Source: DAOQAU01 sp964640325 (lineage in GTDB: Bacteria > Cyanobacteriota > Vampirovibrionia > Gastranaerophilales > Gastranaerophilaceae). Taken from it: a DNA stretch of 10,293 nt. The position numbers were made by a program, and so were the translations under genes. This document shows, piece after piece, positions 1 through 7,675 of the stretch (within the stretch, counting starts at the first letter, position 1; the number at the start of each line of letters is the position of its first letter). The stretch spans positions 1 through 10,293 of the forward strand of contig CAZXID010000041.1 in the NCBI GenBank assembly GCA_964640325.1. The letters are read 5' to 3'. The notes under the pieces were generated by a model. The model saw nothing but the letters and a program-made list of their open reading frames with translations, had not been told where the DNA came from and made no database searches.

Positions 1-359
1 AGATGCGCATCCTGAGCGGCGGCGGGACGACCGTCCTCGCGGTGGAACGCGGCTATGGCGGCACAATCCCGGCCGCCCATGATCCGGGTGCCGCGGTCTA
101 TTCCGGGTACGACTATACCGGGCTGGTGATCGAACCGGTGGATATCGCCGGCGGCGACGAGTCGGATTGGTACACGGTGGCCCTGACACAGGCGGGTCTC
201 GGTAGCGCCGTCGGAGGCGCACCGCTCAACCTGGGCGACAAGGCGCACGACGTGACTCTTTCATTCTGGCGTCGCTGCACGGTGCCGTCCGGAACGCCGG
301 TGCAGAACAAAACCGACATCAAACTCCGGCTCACCGGTACGGAAAACCCGATTTTGTAG
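1..359 (+). CDS. phage virion/tail protein, C-terminal part (5' truncated)
   Basis: This is the 3' end of a gene that probably begins before the window. The frame is open from the first base, and the ATG at position 3 has no visible ribosome binding site because the window starts there, so I treat it as internal. The visible 118 residues begin with a module of the type 'short turn - LAVERGYGGT - PAAHDPGAAVY'. This pattern recurs in tail and virion proteins of many tailed phages as a small beta module. The rest is beta-rich and lacks cysteines, signal peptide and membrane segments, and it ends in a strand-like KLRLTG segment. The stop TAG at 357-359 is immediately followed by the Shine-Dalgarno sequence of the next gene. 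Location at the head of a run of tail genes supports a structural role. The exact function is not recognisable. Confidence 0.7.
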   Translation, partial: MRILSGGGTTVLAVERGYGGTIPAAHDPGAAVYSGYDYTGLVIEPVDIAGGDESDWYTVALTQAGLGSAVGGAPLNLGDKAHDVTLSFWRRCTVPSGTPVQNKTDIKLRLTGTENPIL

Positions 360-368
360 GAGGAACGC

Positions 369-1355
369 ATGGCCTATCACAGCACATCCGGCACCGCTTC
401 AAACACCGCGGATTTCCTCGTCCGCCTGAAAGATTTCCTCGTGGGAACGGTCGGCTGGACGCTTCGGGACGACCGCTCCGGCGACGCCGAGCCCAGTTAC
501 GTGCTGGCCTCCGCGGGAGAGAGCGGAGCCGAAGACATCTTCCTCCGGTTCGTCAACGACACCCCAGCCGACCGAATCGCGGTCCGCGCCTACCTATATT
601 GGGATGCGGTGACGCACGCGGGCGTGAAGGAGGCGTTCAACACCAGCTACACCTACATCAAGACCGTGGATGCTTCCGCCTTCCTGTATTGGATTTACGC
701 GGACAGGGATCACGTCTTCATCGTGACCAAGATCGCAGCCGTCTACTACGCGCATTACTGCGGCATCTTGAAGCGGTTCTGGTCCGGAGCCGTCGCCGTC
801 ACGCAGGCGGCCGCATCTCCGGGTTCAGGCGTTACGCTGCAGGTCAACGACGCCTCCATCTTCAGAGTCGGGGGCTATTACCTGATCAAGGACAACGCGG
901 GAATCGAACGCGTCCAGGTGACGGCGCTGGATACGGTCGCATCTCCCAATACCGTCACCCTGGCGAGCCTCGTCGCAGCTTATGCGCTCGGAGCGAAGAT
1001 CGGCGAGGACCCGCAGCCGGTCGTCGTCGGCCACTACCAGTCCCCGGGCAGCTTCTACGCTCTCAACAAGTTCGACGGCTGGGCGAGCGCGACCGGTCAG
1101 GCCGGTTCGTGCGGTGCCGCCCACGGCGGTTTCCAAACCGCCAGCAATCCTGACCAACGCCAGGGGCTCATCACGTTGTTTCCGTGGCTCGCGGCCCATA
1201 CGACGGCGGCCTACAAGGAGCTGAGGGGCGAACTGATCGAGGTCTACGCCCACGGCGGCGGGGTCACGGACTCCGAAGATGTCCTCGATCTCGGCGGAGT
1301 CACCTACAAGATCTTCAACCTGTCCGGCCCCGGCTGGTGCGCGGTGAAGGAGTGA
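369..1355 (+). CDS. phage virion-associated/tail structural protein
   Basis: A 328-residue protein with an AGGAGG ribosome binding site about five bases before the ATG. The N-terminal third (about 1-140) has a short helix (FLVRLKDFLV) followed by GWTLRDD and a beta-rich, aromatic-rich stretch containing YWIYADRDHVFIVTK. This resembles conserved virion proteins I recall from contractile-tailed phages. Residues about 141-215 form an inserted beta module (VTLQVNDASIF, GGYYLIKD, NTVTLASL) of the same general type as in the preceding gene. The C-terminal part (216-328) contains SPGSFYALNKFDGW and ends in GPGWCAVKE. There is no signal peptide, membrane segment or enzyme motif. Gene order (before the collar-fibre-like and DUF4815 genes) suggests a tail or baseplate component. 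The structural assignment is fairly secure; the exact position in the virion is not. Confidence 0.75.
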   Translation: MAYHSTSGTASNTADFLVRLKDFLVGTVGWTLRDDRSGDAEPSYVLASAGESGAEDIFLRFVNDTPADRIAVRAYLYWDAVTHAGVKEAFNTSYTYIKTVDASAFLYWIYADRDHVFIVTKIAAVYYAHYCGILKRFWSGAVAVTQAAASPGSGVTLQVNDASIFRVGGYYLIKDNAGIERVQVTALDTVASPNTVTLASLVAAYALGAKIGEDPQPVVVGHYQSPGSFYALNKFDGWASATGQAGSCGAAHGGFQTASNPDQRQGLITLFPWLAAHTTAAYKELRGELIEVYAHGGGVTDSEDVLDLGGVTYKIFNLSGPGWCAVKE

Positions 1356-1359
1356 TCCC

Positions 1360-1491
1360 ATGGCGATCAGACCGGGAAACAAAAAGGAGACCGACGTTAC
1401 GGCCGGACGCCTGACCCCGATGTTCCGGGTGGTCCGGAACGTCGGCAAGGCGAACAGAATCACCGGGAGGCTGAGACGTGGCAATCCGTAG
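1360..1491 (+). CDS. small basic protein, 43 residues, unknown function
   Basis: A short open frame with a clear AAGGAG ribosome binding site (1347-1352) seven bases before its ATG. It lies four bases after the previous stop and overlaps the next gene by 14 bases. The protein is strongly basic, with many Arg and Lys residues and the segment MFRVVRNVGKANR. It begins MAIRPGN, and the next protein begins MAIRSGN, so the two may share a recent origin or a common N-terminal sorting or binding motif. I recognise no family. The intact frame, the good ribosome binding site and the operon-like spacing favour a real gene. It could instead be a remnant of a duplicated copy of the next gene, or serve mainly to couple translation to it. 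Confidence 0.5.
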   Translation: MAIRPGNKKETDVTAGRLTPMFRVVRNVGKANRITGRLRRGNP

Positions 1492-1939
1492 CGGAAATCG
1501 ATTAGCCGTAGCGCCCTTCGCGGGCCCCGTGGTTCCGATGAACCGCGCCCAGATGCCGGCCTTCCCGGCTGTCGTGTTCGAGGCCGTCGGCGCGGCATCT
1601 GAAACGCGGACAATCCGGCGCGACACGGACGCGGCCTTGAGGATCACGGCGGAGGTGGACGCCCCAGCCGACATCCAGGCCGTGATCGTGCGGCCGGTCC
1701 TGCGGAGCTTCGATCTGCGGGGATGGGTGGTCCGTTTCCCGACGGTCCTTTCCGACGCAGCCGTCCGGATTCACCGGCCGGTCGAACGGCGGAGCGATAC
1801 CCGTTGCGCGGTATTCGCCGAGATCGAGCGGACGGCGGATTCGAAACAACTTGTGGTGCGCGAGACATCCCGTCAAGCGGAAGCGCGCCAGACCGTCTTC
1901 GCCGTGCTGATCCGCGAAGGCCACACGATCCAGACCTGA
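1478..1939 (+). CDS. hypothetical phage protein in tail operon
   Basis: A 153-residue protein starting with GTG. The start is chosen because GGGAGG (1465-1470) sits seven bases upstream, inside the 3' end of the 43-residue gene. The first part (about 1-35) is rich in Ala and Pro with PFAGPVVPMNRAQMPAFP. The remainder alternates charged and hydrophobic residues (LRITAEVD, IQAVIVRPV, WVVRFPTVL, CAVFAEIERT, ARQTVFAVLIREGH), as expected for a beta-sandwich or barrel. No catalytic motif, signal peptide or membrane helix is visible and I do not recognise the family. Codon third positions are GC-rich as in the neighbours. Position between virion genes and about 13 bases before the collar-fibre-like gene suggests a structural or assembly role, which is inference from context only. 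Confidence 0.6.
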   Translation: MAIRSGNRLAVAPFAGPVVPMNRAQMPAFPAVVFEAVGAASETRTIRRDTDAALRITAEVDAPADIQAVIVRPVLRSFDLRGWVVRFPTVLSDAAVRIHRPVERRSDTRCAVFAEIERTADSKQLVVRETSRQAEARQTVFAVLIREGHTIQT

Positions 1940-1952
1940 AGGAGGAATACGA

Positions 1953-2486
1953 ATGTCACTTGGACTCATCGTCAAAACGGGCCGCATCCTCACCGCGCGG
2001 CTGCTCATGGGCGATCCCATCGAGGGCATCACCCACTGCGCCATCGGCGAGGGCGACGCCACGTTCACCGATCCCATCAATCCGCCCGCCCCGGACATCG
2101 ATCAGACGACGCTCAAGAACGAGCGGGCCCGCAAGAAGCAGTACAAGCGCACTTTTCTCAAGGAGGACCCGGAAGGGACGCTCATCGTCAACGGCATCCA
2201 TTACATCGAAACCGCCGAGGAGACCCAGACCATCGGCGTCTTCTTCCGCTTCGAGGAAAACGAGGCCAACGGCATCACCATCCGGGAGTACGGCTTCTTC
2301 GGGGGCGACGTGGCCTACATCGCCGGGCTGCAGTCGGATTATGCGGCGAACGGTGTTTACCACCCGGACACCAACCCGACCGGTGAGGTGCTCGATCCCG
2401 GCTACCTGTACGAAGTGAAGAACATCCCCGACTTCAACAAGACCTCGGACACGCGCGTTGAGCTGGTCGGGGTCATCAAGATTTAG
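1953..2486 (+). CDS. tail-collar fibre-like protein
   Basis: A 177-residue protein preceded by a strong GGAGGA ribosome binding site. The N-terminal segment has the pattern LTARLLMG...GITHCAIGEGDATF (about residues 13-38). It resembles the start of phage tail-collar fibre proteins (DUF3751-like), in which an 'I-t-h-x-AiGdG' segment follows the first helix. A second typical segment is ITIREYGFFGG (about 108-118), matching the 'IgEiGLF' strand of those proteins. The end, IPDFNKTSDTRVELVGVIKI, resembles their closing 'iPp-KTsd' strand. The middle (50-70) is strongly charged. Such proteins lie at the baseplate-fibre junction and connect fibres to the tail. The neighbouring large DUF4815 gene fits this. 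The match is by pattern recognition only, so DUF3751 membership is probable rather than certain. Confidence 0.65.
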   Translation: MSLGLIVKTGRILTARLLMGDPIEGITHCAIGEGDATFTDPINPPAPDIDQTTLKNERARKKQYKRTFLKEDPEGTLIVNGIHYIETAEETQTIGVFFRFEENEANGITIREYGFFGGDVAYIAGLQSDYAANGVYHPDTNPTGEVLDPGYLYEVKNIPDFNKTSDTRVELVGVIKI

Positions 2487-2497
2487 GAGGAAAGACC

Positions 2498-5400
2498 ATG
2501 TCCATCTCGCGCGATACGTTCGACCCGGCAAAAAACTACAAGCGGGTCCGCTACCACCAGGACCGGGACCTGCTCGACTCGGAGCTCAACGAGCAGCAGG
2601 ACATCATCAACCAGGAGCGCAGGAAGCTCGCGGACATCCTCTTCAAGGAGGGGGCCATCGTAAGCGGCTTCGGCGTGACGGTCGCGGCCAATGTGCTCAC
2701 CGTGGCCGAGGGGCTGGTCTACATCGACGGCTGTCTGGAGCGCGTGCCCGGCGCGGTGCTCACCTACGACCCGGCCAAGACGAGCGGCGCGGATTACGTC
2801 TATGTCGAGCTGCTCAAGTACAACTACGGCTACAACCAGGACGCCGTGCTCATCAACCCCGCGACGGGCGAACCCACCGCCGAGCGGGAAAAGTGGATTC
2901 TATCGCTCAAGGATCACGACACGAGCGGTGAGGCGCTGCCCAACAACGTGACCCAGCGCAAGGTGGTCGCCCTCCACAAGTTCGACCGCGAGACCGGCGA
3001 TGTGACAGCCACTGTCCGCGAGAAATCGAACCTCTACCTGCAGGACCTTCTCGGGACGCTGCCCGGAAGTCGGATCACGGTCGCATCGATCACGGAGGAT
3101 CAACTTGCCTTCGCCGCCGCCGAGGGGCTGAACTCGCTGCTTCAGAATCTGGCCGAGCGCACCTACGACCAGGCCGGAAGTTATCTGGTCAAGGGGCTCG
3201 ACAGCTTCATCGGCGACAACGACGGCGAGAACGTCGAGGTGATCACCAACGCGGGCCGCGCCTACATCCAGGGGTTCCGCCTGCAGAAGGACCTGCCCAC
3301 AACCACCTTGGTGCCCAAGTCCACGGCGGTCAAGTCGGTCCGCGGCGAACAGAAGACCTACGTGGTCGGCACCCGGCGCTATGCCCTTAACAACACGCCT
3401 CTCAAGGAAACCACTCAGGTCGAAGCCATCGTGGAGATCGTCTCCAACATCACCCGCGGCTCCGTCGGGGGCGGCGAGGACCTGCTCGTCCCCAACCCGG
3501 TGGTGGATATCCTCGAGGTGAGCCAGGGCGCGACGGTCTTTCAAGAAGGCGCGGATTGGCAGCAGTCCGGCAACTACGTCGACTGGCTGGGCTCCGGCAA
3601 CGAACCGGCCATCGGCACGACCTACACCGTCCGCTGGACCTACACCAAACAAATGATCAAGGGGACGGACTACGTGGACGGAGGTTGGTTCGGACGTTCG
3701 GGCCATCCGGCGGCGGACGAGTATTTCTATCTGATCACCGTTCAGAGCGCCACAGGCGAGACTCAGTACGATCCCGCCAAGGTCGCCTCGCGCGATACGC
3801 TGGCCGGGGAAATCAACCGTCTCTCCTGGCTGCCGGTCAGCGGCGCGACCGGTTACCGCATCTATCGCGGCACGCAGAACACGGTCCGCGCGGATTTCCA
3901 GCGGCTCAAGGACGTGGCCTCCGGGGTCACGTCGTACATCGATGACGGTGCAGACGAGATCGTGGGCGGCAATCCTCCAGCCTCCAACACGAGCGGCCTG
4001 ACCATGTCCCCGGTGCAGGTCGAACCCGGCAACCTTTCCATCATCAACTTCGGCCGCACCAACATCGGCGACGAGCCGGTGGCCGGCTCCAACTGCAGCA
4101 TCGACTACGACTACTACATCGGACGCAAGGATATCATCTACGCCACCACCCGCGAGATCAAACGGTTGGAAGGCGCTCCGGCGGATTGGCCGAAGCTGCC
4201 CATCGTTCCGGAAGGCACGCTCGGACTCTGCAGTGTCGATTGTCCGCCGAACTCGGTGGATTTGACGGTCTTCAATTTCGGGCTGACCCGCATCACCATG
4301 GACCAGATCCACGAGATCATCAAGGACGTCGAGGACCTCAAGTACAACGACGCCCAGTTCCAGATGAACAACGAGCTGCAGAACCGGGACGCCCAGACCA
4401 AGAAGGGCGTCTATTCCGACGACTTCTCGAACGACGCCCAGTCCGACATCTATCACAGCGAATGGAGCGCCCGCATCGACCGGGTCCGCCGTTTCGCCGC
4501 ACCGGCCAGAACAGCCTCAGCCACTGTGCTCACGATAAACCCCTCGGCGAGCAACGCATTGTTCAAGGGCAGCCTTGCGCTCCTCCCGGCATCGGAACGT
4601 GTGCTCATCGAACAGACCGACTGGTCCGAGGTCAAGAACATCAACCCCTATGCGGTATTCGAAAAACCGGACGCGTCGGTGGAGATCACCCCGAACATCG
4701 GCAGGCGCGGGCAGACCGGGATCGCCGTGGTCGGGTCGAACTTTCAATCCAACGCGAACAACGTGACCATCCGCTGCGACGGCCAGATAGTGGCATCGGG
4801 AGTTCATGCGGATACGGCGGGCCGCGTGACCGCATCCTTCGTTATCCCCGAGAACGTACGCAACGGTAACCGCATCGTGGAAATGAACGACGGACTCTAC
4901 TCGGCCCGGGCCAGCATTCAGATCAACGACCCGATGATCATCACCCGCATCGAACGCATCATCGAGGAACGTATCATCCGCGTGCCTGTGGTGGAGGTGG
5001 TCTGGCGCACGCAGATCGTCACCGTGCGCAGTGATCCTCTGGCCCAAACGTTCAGCTTCACCCAGGACAAGGTGATCTCCAGTGTGGGGTTGTATTTCAC
5101 CGTAAAAGACCCGTCCATCCCGGTCACGGTGCAGATCCGCGGCGTCACCACAGGTCTGCCCAACGGCATGATTTTCGCGGAAAAGGTCCTGGCACCAGGC
5201 GACGTGAATCTGAACGCCGAGACTAAGGTCGTCTTCGCCAACCCGTTTTACGCTCAGGCGGGAACCAGCTACGCGGTGGTGCTTCTCACCAATAGCACCA
5301 ACTACCGTATGCGCGTCGCCACCCTGGGGCAACTGGGTCAAAACGGCGTGATCACCCGGCAGACCTATGTGGCCGGCGTGCTGCTGGAAAGCTCCAACGC

Positions 5401-6046
5401 CGAGACCTGGACGCCGCTCAACGGTTCCGATCTCACCATGAGAATCTACGGCTACGACTTCCAGTCCGCCGGCGAGGTTCGCTTCCAGCCCATCACCGGC
5501 GTGCAGTTTAGCGATCTGAACCTGGACGAGTATTCCTCCAGCCCTGAAGGCACCGGCATCGCTTGGGAGTATTCCACCGACGGCGGTGTCATATGGGATG
5601 CCATCGTGCCGGCGGAGGAGGAGCGGCTGCCCAACTTGGCGAACCAGGTGCTCGTCCGGGCCCTGTTCTCCAGCAGCGCCGTCAACAACTCGCCGGCGTT
5701 GATTTACAAGGACGTGAACCTCATCGGATATCTCAACAACACGACGGGGGCGTACCTGAACCGCGAGAACGAACTCACCCAGGGCGTTTCCTCCACCAAG
5801 CTCTATACCCAGATGAATATCCCCAGCGGGACCACCATCAACTGGTTCGCCTCCAACAACGGCGGGGCGACCTGGGAACCGATGTCAATCCAGACGACGC
5901 GGGAGATCGACCAGGAATGGACGGAGTACACGCTCACCAGAACCTTCTCCGATCCGAACGGAAACAAGGTCCGCTACAAGGCGGAGATGACCGGCAACAA
6001 CCTGGTGTACCCGAGGATTCACACCCTCGGCGCGACGCTGAGCTGA
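2498..6046 (+). CDS. DUF4815 domain-containing large tail/baseplate protein
   Basis: A 1182-residue protein with an AGGAGG-type ribosome binding site at the end of the previous gene. The start ISRDTFDPAKNYKRVRYHQD...LLDSELNEQQDI (about 3-36) is typical of DUF4815 phage proteins, where an 'RDTFDP-kny-V-fq-g-pvlDSElNE' opening recurs. The DUF4815-like region seems to run to about residue 600, with a possible fibronectin-III-like insertion at about 405-485 (YFYLITVQSATGETQY, GYRIYRGT). A helical stretch at 600-640 is followed by an IPT/TIG-like domain (about 725-810: ITPNIGRRGQTGIAVVGSNF). A charged-hydrophobic linker (813-845) leads to a module beginning DPLAQTFSF (847-990), which resembles one in virion proteins of T4-like and cyanobacterial myoviruses. 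The C-terminal 190 residues are beta-rich with two WxxSxxGGxxW-like segments. It probably forms part of the baseplate or a fibre stem. No enzyme motif is visible. Confidence 0.85.
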   Translation: MSISRDTFDPAKNYKRVRYHQDRDLLDSELNEQQDIINQERRKLADILFKEGAIVSGFGVTVAANVLTVAEGLVYIDGCLERVPGAVLTYDPAKTSGADYVYVELLKYNYGYNQDAVLINPATGEPTAEREKWILSLKDHDTSGEALPNNVTQRKVVALHKFDRETGDVTATVREKSNLYLQDLLGTLPGSRITVASITEDQLAFAAAEGLNSLLQNLAERTYDQAGSYLVKGLDSFIGDNDGENVEVITNAGRAYIQGFRLQKDLPTTTLVPKSTAVKSVRGEQKTYVVGTRRYALNNTPLKETTQVEAIVEIVSNITRGSVGGGEDLLVPNPVVDILEVSQGATVFQEGADWQQSGNYVDWLGSGNEPAIGTTYTVRWTYTKQMIKGTDYVDGGWFGRSGHPAADEYFYLITVQSATGETQYDPAKVASRDTLAGEINRLSWLPVSGATGYRIYRGTQNTVRADFQRLKDVASGVTSYIDDGADEIVGGNPPASNTSGLTMSPVQVEPGNLSIINFGRTNIGDEPVAGSNCSIDYDYYIGRKDIIYATTREIKRLEGAPADWPKLPIVPEGTLGLCSVDCPPNSVDLTVFNFGLTRITMDQIHEIIKDVEDLKYNDAQFQMNNELQNRDAQTKKGVYSDDFSNDAQSDIYHSEWSARIDRVRRFAAPARTASATVLTINPSASNALFKGSLALLPASERVLIEQTDWSEVKNINPYAVFEKPDASVEITPNIGRRGQTGIAVVGSNFQSNANNVTIRCDGQIVASGVHADTAGRVTASFVIPENVRNGNRIVEMNDGLYSARASIQINDPMIITRIERIIEERIIRVPVVEVVWRTQIVTVRSDPLAQTFSFTQDKVISSVGLYFTVKDPSIPVTVQIRGVTTGLPNGMIFAEKVLAPGDVNLNAETKVVFANPFYAQAGTSYAVVLLTNSTNYRMRVATLGQLGQNGVITRQTYVAGVLLESSNAETWTPLNGSDLTMRIYGYDFQSAGEVRFQPITGVQFSDLNLDEYSSSPEGTGIAWEYSTDGGVIWDAIVPAEEERLPNLANQVLVRALFSSSAVNNSPALIYKDVNLIGYLNNTTGAYLNRENELTQGVSSTKLYTQMNIPSGTTINWFASNNGGATWEPMSIQTTREIDQEWTEYTLTRTFSDPNGNKVRYKAEMTGNNLVYPRIHTLGATLS

Positions 6047-6059
6047 TCGGAGGGACGTC

Positions 6060-6365
6060 ATGATCGTTCGAAGACAAGGCGGATTGACCGAGTTCATTCC
6101 ATCACCACAGGAGAAGCGCGACGGTGTCCTCCGGGATCACACCCTCGAACTGCTCGCCAACCTCGACGCCCGCATGCGGCGCATCGAGGAGCGACACGGC
6201 ATCTCCCCGGACGCCGCGGAGGCGTTCGCCGGACTCATGGCCCGCATCAAGCGGGAGGAGATCGAAGCCGGGCGGATCAACCGGGAACTAATGGACGCCG
6301 GATACCTGCATGAAGACCTGTCCGCCGCGGCGCTTCCGGCGCAGGCCGGGAGGACCCAATTATGA
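6060..6365 (+). CDS. small helical protein between tail protein and beta-propeller
   Basis: A 101-residue protein with a GGAGGG ribosome binding site, 13 bases after the DUF4815 gene. Its stop overlaps the ATG of the beta-propeller gene as ATGA, implying translational coupling. The first 25 residues look extended (MIVRRQGGLTEFIPSPQEKR). Residues about 26-88 are predicted by eye to be helical and highly charged (LELLANLDARMRRIEER, AFAGLMARIKREEIEAG), compatible with a short coiled coil or helical bundle. There are no cysteines, membrane segments or known motifs. I do not recognise a family. The tight coupling to the propeller gene suggests a small adaptor or assembly factor for it, or a minor tail component. 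This is context-based inference. Confidence 0.65.
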   Translation: MIVRRQGGLTEFIPSPQEKRDGVLRDHTLELLANLDARMRRIEERHGISPDAAEAFAGLMARIKREEIEAGRINRELMDAGYLHEDLSAAALPAQAGRTQL

Positions 6366-7675
6366 GCATCACCATCAAGAGCAACACCGACACGATTCTG
6401 GAATTGCCTGGGCTTACGGGTACGCTCGGCCCCGGAAAGAACTCCGTCGTTCAGGCGATGACCCCGGACCTGCTGCGCGCCGTTGACCTCGGCCTGCTGC
6501 TGGTCCCCTCCGGAGCTGAACCGCCCGAGGGGCTGCCGCCGGTGGTGTTCGACCACCGCTACCCGCACGTCCTGCCTCTTACGGCCGGGCGCGCTTACTA
6601 TGTCCGCATTCTCCGGTCCCCGGACGCTTTCCACGACGGAAGCCGGCCCCGGAACTTCATCGCCTATTACGGCGACGGAGCGGGTACAAGCTGCGCTTTC
6701 TCCGACAACGGGCTCATCTGGGACAAAGAGAAAAAGGTCACCGGCATCGCGGCCAACGGTTATCACGTAGTCTGCGCGTTGGAGACCGCGAACCGGCTGC
6801 GCATCCTCTACTGGAACCCGGACGTTCCGAACCAGCCCTATGCCATGGCCGGGCTGCGAACCGCGGTCTGTGATCCGTCGGTCGACCCCGCCGTGTTCAC
6901 GGGCGATACCCCCTGCGCCGGCGACCTGGTCACCGAGGGAAGCGTCCAGGTCTGGAACCGCGGCCATTACGGGCCGTCGTTCCTCTGGTACAACCCGCTG
7001 CCCACCTCGGGAGACGGAAAACCTTTCACCTGGCGCTACGCCATGTATTTCATCGCCTCGACCGGCGGCAACGACAGCCTCGGTCTGGCCTGTTCCGACG
7101 ATGCCGTCGAGTGGAAACTGATCGGAAACGGCCCGATCCTTTCCGGCTTGATCGACCCGCAGCCTTGGGAAGGCGCGAACGGCTACGTCTCCGCTGCTCA
7201 CGTCGAGCGGCTCGGCGACGGGCGCTGGTGGATGCTCTACTCCGGGGGCTCTGCTGGAAATGCCGGAATCGGCTACGCATGGTCGTGGGATCGCGTCCAC
7301 TGGCGCAAGGCCGAGATCAACCCGGTGTTCAAAAACGGCAGCGGGCCGTTCCTCGAACGCTGCTACACGCCGAGTCTGGTCCGGGACGCCGACGGCTCGC
7401 TGCTCCTTTACCGCGCGGCCAAGGATGCGACCGCCTACCGCACCTTCGTTTCCCGTCTGCGGGCACCGGCCCTCGGATGGCGTGACCTGCTCGGCCCGGA
7501 CCGGCTCAGCCAGGGGCTCACCGCGCGGGAAGCTGTCCGGCGTGGCGTCGGCACCCAGGCCGAGCGCGACGCAGCCATCCCTGCCCCGTCCATGGGCGAC
7601 GAGTGGTTCAACACCGACCTCGCGGGCGGCGGAAAGTGGGAGAAACACACCGGGACGATCTGGAAGCAGACCTGA
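6362..7675 (+). CDS. beta-propeller tail protein (GH43/GH32-like fold), probable receptor- or glycan-binding
   Basis: A 437-residue protein. Residues 1-50 form a small N-terminal domain (ITIKSNTDTILELPG), probably the attachment to the tail. Residues about 60-370 show blade-like repeats typical of five-bladed glycosidase-type propellers. Three 'S-x-D/S-D...W' turns are visible: SDNGLIW (114-120), SDDAVEW (245-251) and SWDRVHW (308-314). Each lies near a 'GRWWMLYSGG' or 'YAMYFIAS' type strand. Segments HYGPSFLWY, GYVSAAHVERL and CYTPSLVRD sit where GH43-like enzymes start their blades, but the usual acidic residue of 'DPs' type is absent in these, so catalysis is doubtful. Residues 408-437 (MGDEWFNTDL...GTIWKQT) resemble a small C-terminal module found at the end of phage fibre proteins. 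As the last gene of the fibre block it is the likeliest host-contact protein. It could alternatively be an active depolymerase. Confidence 0.7.
   Translation: MSITIKSNTDTILELPGLTGTLGPGKNSVVQAMTPDLLRAVDLGLLLVPSGAEPPEGLPPVVFDHRYPHVLPLTAGRAYYVRILRSPDAFHDGSRPRNFIAYYGDGAGTSCAFSDNGLIWDKEKKVTGIAANGYHVVCALETANRLRILYWNPDVPNQPYAMAGLRTAVCDPSVDPAVFTGDTPCAGDLVTEGSVQVWNRGHYGPSFLWYNPLPTSGDGKPFTWRYAMYFIASTGGNDSLGLACSDDAVEWKLIGNGPILSGLIDPQPWEGANGYVSAAHVERLGDGRWWMLYSGGSAGNAGIGYAWSWDRVHWRKAEINPVFKNGSGPFLERCYTPSLVRDADGSLLLYRAAKDATAYRTFVSRLRAPALGWRDLLGPDRLSQGLTAREAVRRGVGTQAERDAAIPAPSMGDEWFNTDLAGGGKWEKHTGTIWKQT

Noticed and set aside
2900..4456. 518-codon open frame on the - strand opposite the DUF4815 gene
   Set aside because: Same codon-bias shadow. 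It lies wholly inside a recognisable + strand protein and its translation is a repetitive Val/Asp/Gly/Leu-rich sequence.
1..7675. Diversity-generating retroelement or phase-variable fibre locus
   Set aside because: I see no reverse transcriptase, no template/variable repeat pair and no invertase or inverted crossover sites in the fibre region.
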